Of a stretch of 64,000 bases of DNA, positions 43,255-53,811 are shown piece by piece (the stretch's first letter is position 1; the number at the start of each line of letters is the position of its first letter). Below the pieces are notes generated by a model. That model made no database searches and was not told the origin of the DNA. It saw nothing but the letters and a program-made list of their open reading frames with translations. The stretch comes from Gigantopelta aegis (Eukaryota > Mollusca > Gastropoda > Neomphalida > Peltospiridae): positions 124,001 through 188,000 of the forward strand of contig NW_024532785.1 of assembly GCF_016097555.1 (NCBI RefSeq), given 5' to 3'. Both the position numbers and the translations under genes were made by a program.

Positions 43255-46200
43255 TTCAGACATTTTAGGAATATGATAATTGCTTTACTGGAACATGAAA
43301 TCACTGTGTGTAAAAGCATTTGCTGGTTATTTCATAGAGAAGGTGTTTACTTAAATGTTTAGGAATGCAATAAAACTTGAAAAAGCAGACATATTTTAAA
43401 CAATTTAATGATGTGTATAAGAGTCTAGAGCTGCAGTGTGAAGGTGAATAGATCAAAGACTAAGTTAGAAGTTAGGTATAAATAAGAAAGAGATCAAAAG
43501 TCACATTTGTCCTAACTCTAGTCTATTAGGACAAAACTCTGTGTATCTATGTCTCTCTAGTGTTAGGCCTATGTTTGTATAACACTACTCATTGTAATCC
43601 CCAGGGCTTATATGGAATAATATTCTAATGTAAACTCTTAACTATACATGCTAATGTTATTATTTGTTGTTACGACAACTAGAATTAGCAAACTAACTGA
43701 TAAACTGTTATTCATTACTTTATTCTATTACATTGACCAACTTGTCTCCATGTGATTATTGGTGTATCAAAATTATTACAAGCACTTCAATAGAAATAGT
43801 TATTTTCAATGGAATCAGTAGTATCTATATAATGTAGATAAATCAACAGCTGCTACTCTAAAATTCTCACTAGTAGACACTTTTTCTTATTTTCACTTCA
43901 GTCTCATTAACTGTCATATATAAATTTATTATTTATCAAGTAATTAAGTCATTGCTAGCAATAAACTCATGCTAGTTATAAATGAAACAATAGCATTAAT
44001 TAAATAATTAATTATTAATTCCTAGTATTACAGCTGTCACTATTATATGTACAATATTAATTCCTAGTATTAACAGCTGTCACTATTATATGTACAATAT
44101 TAATCCTAGTATTACAGCTGTCACTATTATATGTACTGTTTATTTAGTTAGTACAAAGACACTTATAAGATGATGATATAATATTATCAAAGACTACTGC
44201 CATTAGTCCAAGTGTTTGATGTTAACTAGTATTACTTGTACATACCAGGCTGGATCCAAATGTTAGTAATTGTTATAAACTACACTAGATTATATAATAA
44301 TATGTTTCACTTTTGAGCTGCTTTTTCTAAATTAATCTTATTGAATAGGGGCGTCCTCTTTCTTAAGACCATGTATATAATCACTTTTATAGTACATTAG
44401 TTATCTTAATAAAGACACTACACTACATATACCTTATAGAAGAAGGTAAAATGAAACTGTTACTTAATATTACAAATAATAGTAATTCCTGTTATATGAC
44501 TTGAGTTGTTATTTGACACTATTATATTATGCAATCTATTGTTATTGTTGCTTGTCTAGACTCGTTATATCACTGAATATCCTGTCTATATTAGCTGTTA
44601 TTTTGCACATTGTCAGTATACAATACTTTTAATGACTCTCTTGTGTTCACACATTGCATTAAATTTCACAGCAGTCCCTGTTGGCCACTTCTTGTTATTG
44701 TAGCTAGAAACTTCTTATTAGTGTCATCTTGTGGTCATGTGACCTTTTACTAACAGGTCTGCTACTTTGTAGAGTGCATGTGAATATCATGTGACTTGCA
44801 GCCATATGCAATATGGTTACGTTTGAAGATGTTAGTATCATGTTCATAATGTGTTTAAGTACAATAAATGAATCGTGCGACAAGTATATATAGATCAGGT
44901 GATAATCATATGACTTAAACGTGTGTTAGACATTTAAGTAATCTGAGTCATCAAAAGTGAATGTGACAGTTATTATAACGAAAAACAACGGATTTGTTAA
45001 GTCATATCAAACAATATAAGTTTATGACTACTTACTAGAAATATTTCCCCTTGTCAGTTGTAGACATCTTTATATCATTACAAGTAGACATAAGTTATCA
45101 ATTTTGTAGACACCCTCTACATCACAAGCTCAATAGTGTAACTTACATTGTCAAAGACAATCAACAGATAGACAAATCATGACTAATGACTTGTTAAAAT
45201 TACAAACTAGTTATTGCATAACTGACATTACAAATGATGGTTGTTCTATGTAATAAGATGTATATAGATACATTCTATGCTACATCCAATAAAGAAAGGG
45301 TGTATAAAGGAAAGAATATGTAATTTTTATAAAGATGGTAACATTGCAAATGATCTTTTGTAACCAGACAACATCATACTACCTCAAGTACAGAGTGTAT
45401 AAACTAGACAACCACGTTAATGCATGTAGTCAACATGTCCCCCAAGACACTCTAGATTATTATTATATATTAATGTTCATTTTGGTACTTGCTGTATAAA
45501 TTAAAATCTTTCTCTCTCTCTTGTTTTCAGAGTTGGGGTAAACGATGGTTTTGTTTACGTTCTAGTAAAATACTTGAATATTATAAAAGTGAAACCGGGT
45601 GATTAAAAGGTGTGATCAATTAGAGGACTGTAATATAGTCCACTCGGCTTTTTTCACAAAAAACATAAACATGTTTTTTGATATAACTACACGTGACAGG
45701 ACTTATTATCTGGTAGCACCTCGGCTGATGAAATGCACAGTTGGGTAGCTATGTTATGCCAAGTTTGTGAATTCACTTCCACTAGTGTTGTTACCAGTGA
45801 GGGTAAGATAGTTATATTAATTCAATAACAAATAATTCACTGTCATATTGTAATTCAATTATGCAGAAAGAAGTCCTGGGATTGAGAACATGTCTCCTGG
45901 AAGGTAAACGCCACTCAGACACTCTTCCTAACCACACGTCAATCCGTGCCTCTCCCTCCCTCTGCTACCCTCGTCTGAAGAACAGATGTAAGTGGTAAGC
46001 ATGATCCTCTCAAGGTCTCGTCATCAGAGGCTACTAGTAATGTATTGAAACCTGTTAAGCTGAGCGTTGAGGTACCTCCTGGTACATCATGTTACTCAAG
46101 CATTAGCTGCTAAAGGATATGGGAGTAGTAAAGACAATGTCTTCTGTTCGCAGATCTACTGAGAGTACTGGCCACACCATCTAGACTGTCTGGTGATCGA

Positions 46201-47453
46201 AGGACTCATAAGTGCTGGTTACTATGTCCCCACGTCCTCCTGATGGACCTGGTTATCTTGAGAGTTATTGGTTTTCAAGTGTGATATGAGGTTCCTACTA
46301 ATAACTCTCCAGCTGTTTCTTTAGCATCTTGTCCTACTGGGGTACCAGACTGGTATGATATCCCTCGCTCTCTAACCTGTAGCTAACAACCCTACTTGTT
46401 ACACTCCACTCGGAACGTGCTCAAACTTATCTAATGGTTACATGGTCCCAAGATTATTGACAAAGACCAGTGTTGCTCTGATATTCCAAACTATGACTAT
46501 CCACTCCTCCTCGTGTAGCAGAATGGGCCACACCCCATAGCAACATGTATGATGTTCACCCCACCAAAAAACCTGTTGAATCTAGCTCTATTTCTTATCA
46601 AACATATGATGTCCCTCCTCCACCAAGACCACTGGACTCCTCCACACCTCCCAGATCTCTTGATACCGTCACTAGTTCTTCATCTTCTCCCCCAATCAAG
46701 ACTTTTCCTCTTCCTCAAAGGTCAACCACACCTCCCAATCAGCGTCGTTCAGTCCTCTTGCAAAATGAGGGAGGAGTCATTGTTAAACGTGACTCTGTTT
46801 GATGCACCATTCCATGAATATGTTAAACATTAGAATAGTTGAAATATGCCTCCCCTATAGATCGTACAACCAAACTTGTCCCACCCAAAATTGACCGTTC
46901 CACAAAACCAGGTCGAAATAGCGAGGGACCATCTGATTCTCCTGATGGCTCACCTCCTGACTTAGACAGCAAGCATGACAGCATTATTAGTGAAGAAACA
47001 GAGGAATTGTTTTTCCTCCTGGGATATCCAAGACTGACAAGTCGATCTGTTCACTATGTCAGATAGAGTTTGAGAAAATACATCGTAAACCGTTCCCCAC
47101 TCCTCGTACTAAGTTACCGAGCTCATCTCCACCTACTGCCAATACTAATGTTAATTATATTTAATGTTGATATTACAGCGCTAACAGCATTGAGTATGAG
47201 CAGAGAAGAAGATAGTAACATTGATGTACCAGCAAATGAAACAGAGAATGTTAGTTTGAGTGAACCAGTAGAACAAGAGAGTTCTATAAAATATTGTGAA
47301 AATGAATCTGATATCGACAGTGATGAGGTGATGGTCTGTTAATATAATAAATATTTGATTCATTATTTTTTTTTTTTAACTTAGTCTCTTGGAGATTCAG
47401 AGATAACCCAACGCACAAAACCGTTTTACAAGTTAGCTATAGAGGAAGTATGA
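41704..47453 (+). CDS. GAB-like docking protein (PH domain plus Grb2/Crk-binding tail)
   Basis: Exon 1 (41704-41775) codes MGGGEILKKGWLIKSPP, matching the GAB opening MSGGEVV-GWLRKSPP. After a 3.76-kb intron, exon 2 (45539 on) gives SWGKRWFCLRSSKILEYYK, INLEDCNIVHSAF, FDITTRDRTYYLVAPSADEM and HSWVAMLCQVCEF, completing the PH domain. The tail holds many Tyr-x-x-Pro or similar motifs (WYDIPRS, NYDYP, MYDVHP, TYDVPPPPRP), which suit Crk and PLC-gamma SH2 domains. It also has PPIDRTTK and PKIDRSTKPG, the second a perfect P-x3-R-x2-K-P, the motif by which GAB proteins bind the Grb2 C-terminal SH3. The last exon ends TKPFYKLAIEEV with stop at 47451-47453. GAB proteins relay receptor tyrosine kinase signals at the membrane. 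The tail between 45.9 and 46.5 kb is heavily frame-broken. Confidence 0.8.
42285..43175. repeat. ~38-bp minisatellite in the large GAB-like intron, about 24 ragged copies
   Basis: Units of cagtacatatatctaatatg with ttccctaatgttagacct repeat at about 38 bp. Many units lack one to several bases at random places, giving lengths of 30-40 bp. Confidence 0.9.
43194..43254. repeat. (GT)n microsatellite
   Basis: About 60 bp of TG/GT dinucleotides with a few breaks, directly after the 38-bp minisatellite. Confidence 0.9.
44012..44140. repeat. Three ~43-bp direct repeats in the GAB-like intron
   Basis: Three copies of cctagtattacagctgtcac followed by tattatatgtac, differing by one-base gaps. Confidence 0.85.
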
Positions 47454-48045
47454 TAATTTTTAGAGCCACAACATTAATGGCGAATATTAGTCAATGTTTT
47501 TGGTCTATCACTGTCACTACTACTGCCAAATCTGTGACATATGTTGGCAAGACAACATGTATATGTACACGATATGAGAGGGTGTATACATATTGTGACA
47601 TTATGTTGGCCAAGACAACATTGTATATGTACATGATATGTGGGGTGTATACCTATTGTGACATATGTTGGCAAGAAACATTGTATTGTATATGTACACG
47701 ATGTGTGGGAATATACCTATTGTGAGTAGTGTGGGTGTGTGAGGTCAAACAGACTATTGATATCCTGCTACATCTTGTTTTGTGGGTTTTAAATATATCA
47801 TTACTTATCATTTCTTGTTTGTTTGTTTGTAACACATTATCATATATCACTATTATAACAATACATATATTTAATATAGATTATTCATCTGGTTCATAAC
47901 ACTGGTAATTATTACTGGTAATATTTTAATATATTATTATTAATATGTGTAATGTTTTTTAATTCCATTTCCAATAATTAAAAAAACGACATTAATATTT
48001 TTTGAAGATTGTGTCAAACTTAGTTAAAAATTAAAATCAGGTTCT
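47454..48045. other. Convergent intergenic region with a ~64-bp repeat
   Basis: Lies between the GAB-like stop and the HSP70 C-terminus. At 47530-47725 three copies of a block with gacatatgttggcaagac and tatatgtacacgatatg are spaced about 64 bp. Otherwise AT-rich. Small open frames here are repeat by-products. Confidence 0.6.
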
Positions 48046-49944
48046 TTATTGTAATTGATCAGAGGGTATACAAACTCTCTCTAATCTTTTTTTACGATGT
48101 TCAAACACTTCTATCTTAGCATCACTGGTCTCATCACGACTAAGCCAGTCAATAATTTCAGTACAATCTTTCCAAAGCTATCTTTCGAGCCTCTATTTCT
48201 CTATATCTTATTTTGCTTCTTCTATTGCACTCTTCATAGATATAGCATAGCTCTCTAAGTCATTCATAGCAGTAACACGGTTTTTTCTCCTTCAAATCAT
48301 CTTCTTTGTACTTTCTAGCATCCACCAGTCATTTGATATAGTTCCTCTGCAGTGAATCTGACATTTGTCATTTGTGGTCATTTTTGCTCTCTCTGCCACT
48401 TGATTTCTCAATAGCACGCACAGTAAGAACACCAGGCCTATCAATATCAAAGGTCATTCAATTAAATTATCCATGCTGTGAAGTTCACTTTTAGACTCTA
48501 ATTCTGTTAATTTTCCTGGGGAACACCGGTAATTTTAATTCTCCCAATAAATTGTTGTTTGCCACCATTGCTCTTTCTCCTTCATAGATCTTGATAGTCA
48601 TTTAGAGGTTTGGCTATCAGACCATAATGTGTCAGTGGTCTGGTTTATCTGAGCTAATAGTAAAGTCTTGTTAATTCTTTCTTGGGAATGGTGGAGTTTC
48701 GCTTAACGAGAGCTGTCATGAAACCACCAGCTGTCTCAATACCAAGAGAAATTGGAGCAACATCAAGAAGCAAGAGATCTTGATTTCTTCACTTTTATCA
48801 CCACTCAAAATGGCAGCCTGGATAGCTGCTCATAGGCAACAGCTTCATCTGGATTGATGGATTTGTGAGTTCTTTACCGTTGAAAAAACTCTGTAAGGAG
48901 TTTTTGGATCTTTGGGATACGAGTGGAACCTCCTACCAGTACAATATCATGTATTTGACCTTTGTTAAACTTTGCATCTCTGAGAGCTTTCTCAACTGGT
49001 TCCAGTGTACCTTCGGAAAGATCAGCACAGAGTTCTTCAAAACAAGCTCTAGTGATGGTAGTATAGAAATCAATTCCTTCAAAGAGAATCAATTTCAATT
49101 GAAGCCTTAGCACTTGAAGATAGAGTTCTCTGGCACGTTCCACAAAGCCGTTCGAAGGCGTGTTGGACAGATCTGGCATTTCCGCTAATGTCCTTCTTGT
49201 TCTTACGTTTGAACTGCCTGGATAAAGTGGTTCACCATACGATTATCAAAGTCCTCACCACCAAGATGGGGTGTCACCAGAGGTAGATTTAACCTCAAAT
49301 ATGCCATCTTCAAGTGTCAACACAGATACATCAAACGGTACCACCTCCTAAATCAAAAATGAGTACATTTCGTTCACATACAATTTTCTTGTCTAAACCA
49401 TAGGCAATGGCTGCTGCTGTGGGTCCACTGATGATACGTAGAATGTCAACTCCAGCAATTGGTTCCAGCATCCTTGATTGCTTGACGTTGGAATAGTTAA
49501 AGTAGGCGGGAACAGTGACCACAGCATTATGAATAGACTTCCCCAAATATCGCTTCTGCTATTTCTATCATTTTAGTCAGTACCATTGACAAAATCTCTT
49601 CTGGATAGAAGGTCTTTGTCTCTCCCCTGTATTCCACTTGGATTTTTGGGTTACCTTCAGCATCAAACATGAAAGGGCCAGTGTTCTAGATCTGCTTGAA
49701 CTGTTGTTTCGTTAAATTGTCGACCAATCAAACGCTTTGCACCAAAGACAGTATTGTGTGGGTTCATGCAACTTGGTTTTTTGCATCATTACCAATAAGT
49801 CCGTTCTGTTTCAGTAATGCAACATAGCTAGGTGTTGTGTTTGTTACCTTGGTCTTAGGAATTATCTCACTTTACCATGTCGGAAAATTCCCACACAAGA
49901 GTTACTTGTCCCCAGATCAATACCAATAGCTAGACCTCAGACAT
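48046..49944 (-). pseudogene. Cytosolic-type HSP70, copy 1, frame-broken
   Basis: Full-length HSP70 in order on the minus strand: IGIDLGTSNSCVGIF with a shifted [77 protein letters not shown] and [10 protein letters not shown]. The second half has [37 protein letters not shown] and the C-terminal DWLSRDETSDAKIEVFEH. The end is VCIPSDQLQ and a stop at 48046-48048. It has no introns and no EEVD tail. More than ten frameshifts break it. The nucleotide-binding signatures of the family are still readable, so decay is recent or the breaks are partly consensus errors. It is one half of a local duplication with 60519-62552. Confidence 0.75.
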
Positions 49945-50957
49945 TTATACTGAGGACACTTTTGAACCTAAAAAATAGATACACATAGAATGGTATTTAT
50001 TTTGTGATCAAAAAACCTATTCCTTCATGTAACAGCTTACATAGCAATTTGCTATGTAAAGCTGTTACATATATTACATTACAATGTTGCATGTTGTATA
50101 TTTGCTATGAATACTAATTTTAGAAAGTGTCTTTTCTTATTTTATTAAGTTAGGGATTAGGAAGGTTTATGATCTACATAATCTTGATACCAGACATTTC
50201 AGTACGAGGATCTGGCACCAGACTATATTAAGGTCTAGGTCCATTGTTAATGGTGTGTTCATGTGATCAGTTAACACAGAAATGGTCAACAATTCATGTC
50301 ATTTGACATTTCTAATTTCTTTAACATTATGAACAAATGTTGTATAACATACTGTGGTATAATATAAGTGTGCTAGTGGCTTTTTTTTTTTATATTTATA
50401 TACATTTATTCCTATAATGACACGATTGATATCGATCATTTAATTAGTGACTTAATGCTGTATCTAGGTGTTTTGCTTTAATGTATGAAATCAATATTAA
50501 TATATAGACCCTAACAATCGAACAAACTGTATATTTTTTTCACATTAAAGTAGGTTCTTCTCTTCTAGCTACCTACATGTAGACATATTGTATTTTCAAA
50601 AACAAATCATTCAATTAACAGTACTTTTTACAGTAAAATTACCATTAATATATATTAAAATTATTTTAATCAATAAATATATCCACGAATACACAGCTAA
50701 TTACATTGTAATCCACTTACATGACTCAGGTTTTGTGGTGAAATCTTTGAGCTACGCCTACTCGGCAATAATACGGTTTGCCTACGGATACCGTAATTCT
50801 AATTAAACAAACATTTGCGAATTTACAAATTACAAGACAATAGCTACTGGACCAAAAGGGACTGAAAGAATCTTAAGTAATGATGAAGGATTTTAAGGTA
50901 AATGATGATTTAAAATAGTGTACAATTTAATATTAAGGAGAGTAAAGATTAAAAAAT
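49945..50957. other. Noncoding flank, duplicated at 62553-63653
   Basis: Gene-free sequence upstream of HSP70 copy 1. Long stretches match the flank of copy 3, for example cagactatattaag (50218 and 62864) and atagaccctaacaat (50503 and 63171), plus tacatgtagacatattgtat (50573 and 63244). It shows that the duplicated unit includes the HSP70 5' region. Confidence 0.8.
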
Positions 50958-52110
50958 TCATAAGTTAACGTGTTGAGACATGCCTGCTACATACTAATAG
51001 TCTGATAAAGAGATTACATCACTGCTAAATCTTTCTTTGAGTTCCTTAATGTGCTGATCTTTTCTCTATAGCTTTCTTTCTCTGATGAGGTGGACAATGC
51101 ATAATCATACATAACTGGTTTACTACAATATAGTGGTGTAATGTGTTTGTTAGTATGATATTCTTACTGTAGCTCATAAGTGTTTCTTGGTTACAAACGT
51201 GACACGTGTAATTGTTCAGGAGTTGTGCATGTTTTGGTACAGTACATGACAAATTGGATCCATATAAAGTATATGTCACACTGAATCCAGTTGATTTCAA
51301 CAGTGGGTGTAGTATTTGTCATTCTTCTTTCAGCAAGCATCACAAAATAGAGGCACTTCTTTTGCAATTTTCGTTCCACACAGATGATGTCTTAGATAAT
51401 GTTGTTTGTGGTTGTCTTTTCTTTTTTATGAAAGAATTTTCATTACCTTTCACTGTTTGATTTGGCAGAAGTTTTCTTTTAACTGGGAGGATCTTGTTGT
51501 CTTCTAAGAGCTTCAAGCATTGTGACAGCTGCCTGCACACAGGTTTTAATGACCGTCTGTATAACATGTAGTCTGCTACATTTTTAATTGTCATTTTAAA
51601 GTGTCTTTTAAGTAGTAGTGTGCTTCTTTGCTGCCTCTAAACCTGTTTTTGTTTACTTTTGGAAGAGAGTACAATCAATCAAATAGGATAGTCAGTATCT
51701 ATTGGTGTTCTGTCTATACACACAACGCTGTCTATAGTTCATATGCACTGTTATATGTTCACATGCATGTAGAGTAGTATCTGAACATGTTCATGTGTAA
51801 TCACATGGACACACTTGACAGTCACATCACATAATTTCAGCTTTCCAGTAGTTTTCTATTACATAATGTGTGTCTGGGATATGCAGAGATCATACTTTTC
51901 ATAAAGGTATTAATGGTTTTCATAATTCACAAATCCTGTTGCTGTTTTTGCCCATTTCCATCTTCCTCAATCATTTCAAAAGCTGTGTACGAGATAGGGT
52001 TTGTCATTGTCAGTAGAACAAAGAATGCAAACACACCGAGCTTCTTCACATTTAAGGGGACTACCATATGTATCCTAATCTACCCTATAGGGATACCTGT
52101 AATCTCTTAC
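50958..52110 (-). CDS. Unrecognised gene with paired cysteines and a helical C-terminus
   Basis: I do not recognise this protein. Minus-strand segments look coding: CEEARCVCILCSTDNDKPY (about 52030-52050), KNVADYMLYRRSLKPVCRQ with CLKLLEDNKILPVKRK (51470-51590), TYTLYGSNLSCTVPKHAQ and NNYTCHVCNQETLMSY (51170-51300). That exon ends at a GTAAGA donor. The last exon gives KDQHIKELKERFSSD with VISLSDYVAGMSQHVNL and a stop at 50958-50960. The Cys-x-x-Cys pairs could bind zinc and the end is probably a helix or coiled coil. Frameshifts are present. The 3' part is copied at the window's right edge, where it keeps the same reading (HIKELKERFSSNVISLSDY), which supports real coding. The 5' limit is a guess. 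Confidence 0.5.
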
Positions 52111-53119
52111 TAGTATGCCCTAGAAACCTCTTAAGAGGTTATTATACAACTCAAGAAATACAGAAGACTATACTTTTTAAATAATTACCATGGTAACCAT
52201 ACTAAACTCCATTGAATTTTAATATAATGTCTTAACTTTTTATTAGATTCTCAATATCAAGATTTGAATACAACATCTAATAAACCAGTCAAACTTGTTA
52301 AACCAGTTAAGAATTATCCAATAAAATTTACTAAAAATTTTTAATGAAATTTTCTTTGTTAGTTTTATGTTTCATTGTATATATATATTTGTGTAAAAGT
52401 ACAAATTCTGAGGTATAGACCTCAAGAATTGGTTTGCAATGACTTCAAACGCTACTTTGAAGGTTTAACTAGCCCCTCCCTCAAAGAAACATTTGAGGGA
52501 GGGCCTGTGCTGCAGCAATTTCCAGCCCTCAAATGAGTTCTGTTTGCATTATTCTTTAATCTTGCATTATTATTCTTTAATCCAGCAAGCATCTCATTTC
52601 TAGATTCTTCACTACATTTTTAAAGTGTCCTGCAAGGTAACAAAAAAAATCTTAGAAAAAGCTTCAGACTTCAAGATGTAATATTAGGATTTATATATAC
52701 TTGTTGTCATTGAGATAATGTTGATTAATCCATAGAATTGAATGAAGGAAAGAGAATGGAAACCTATACAGTTAATCACTTAATTGACACATCCTATTTT
52801 AGTTATCAATGTGCAATATTCTTAGAACCAAATATACACAAGATATGACCAGAAATAATAAGAATAAAGTGTATTGTTTTATCTGATTATAATATAGATT
52901 AATACACTCCTTGAAATTTAGTTTGCAAACATTCTTGTTGTGTGTTAAGTAACTGTGGTTTTTATAGCCATATATGAAGTCACTGTAAAGCTTCCCACCC
53001 ACATATGCAGTCTGTTGTACATCCACACTTCTGCCAGCTCTTAACTAACAATATTTTCCATAGAACCTTTAATTTAGGAGTGTAAAACCTTGACATCCTT
53101 CCTATCTTTAAGATTTAAT
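52111..53119. other. Region without a confident gene
   Basis: AT-rich. A plus-strand segment at about 52247-52345 follows a tttttattag site and reads SQYQDLNTTSNKPVKLVKPV and on to a stop after KFTKNF. It could be the last exon of an unknown gene, but no partner exons were found. The palindromic agcccctccctc / gagggagggcct (52470-52507) stands out. Confidence 0.4.
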
Positions 53120-53490
53120 TATAGTAAATATGCTTCAGCCGTCATAGACAAGATGTTTTCAAAGCAGAACGTTACAGCTCTTTATTGCACTTGGAGTTTT
53201 GATTGACCTTTGGTTTCCATCACTTCGAAGGGCCAATGCTCAAATCTGCTTGAACTCTCAAGTCATTAAATTGTTGTCCTATTAAACACTTTGCCATAAA
53301 ATAGTATTGTTCGAGTTCATGACTGAATTACCTATAAATTGTTCTGTATGAGTGATGGTGATATAGCCTGGAGTCATTTGGTTGTCACAATTAATTTAGG
53401 AATTTACCATATCGATCAGTTGGGAATCTTCCAGGGTACCAGTAGGGGCTGCTGTAGGACCTAAAGGGCTTACAGAAATGTGCATTACAG
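53120..53490 (-). pseudogene. HSP70 N-terminal relic (fourth copy)
   Basis: The minus strand reads DNQMTPGYITITHTEQFIGN, then a broken NTI-like segment, then FEHWPFEVMETKGQSK. This corresponds to the early ATPase region of HSP70 ([11 protein letters not shown]...ERLIGDAAK...W-FEV). It is more diverged than the other copies, lacks the rest of the gene and has several stops. It lies between copies 1 and 2, in the same orientation. Confidence 0.65.
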
Positions 53491-53811
53491 ATTAATAGTG
53501 GCAGAGCGTTGGCATTAAAAATATAGTTAACAAATTACTAAGCCTAGAGCTTACAAGTGTCTAGTTGATCGAAACCATACATCGTTATACTTTAGCTCCA
53601 CCTACTATATTTTTAGGTGTCCAGACGATTAGTAAACTATAGAGTACTACAATGAGTAATAAGTATTGATATCTCGACCACGAGAACAAATCAAATTGAG
53701 AGTTGCCGGTGTCGCTAGCAAGAGATCACTCTGTATTTACCCGTATCTCATCTTGGTAAGCCCCTTTATATAAATACTGTTTTACTTTATTCGAATGGGT
53801 TGGTTTTGTAG
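53491..53811. promoter_or_regulatory. Upstream region and possible 5' exon of the death-domain gene
   Basis: Contains a gt donor (TCATCTTG, then GTAAGC at about 53756) and a matching acceptor before 53812, so a 5' exon probably ends here. No clear start codon was found; a short ATG near 53651 meets a stop at once. Confidence 0.4.

Noticed and set aside
50380-50820. A mobile element between HSP70 copy 1 and the unknown gene
   Set aside because: The segment is present in both duplicated blocks as ordinary flank, without terminal repeats or coding capacity.
51868-52113. 81-codon hydrophobic plus-strand frame
   Set aside because: The opposite strand has the better coding signal (Cys-rich segment); the plus frame looks like its shadow.
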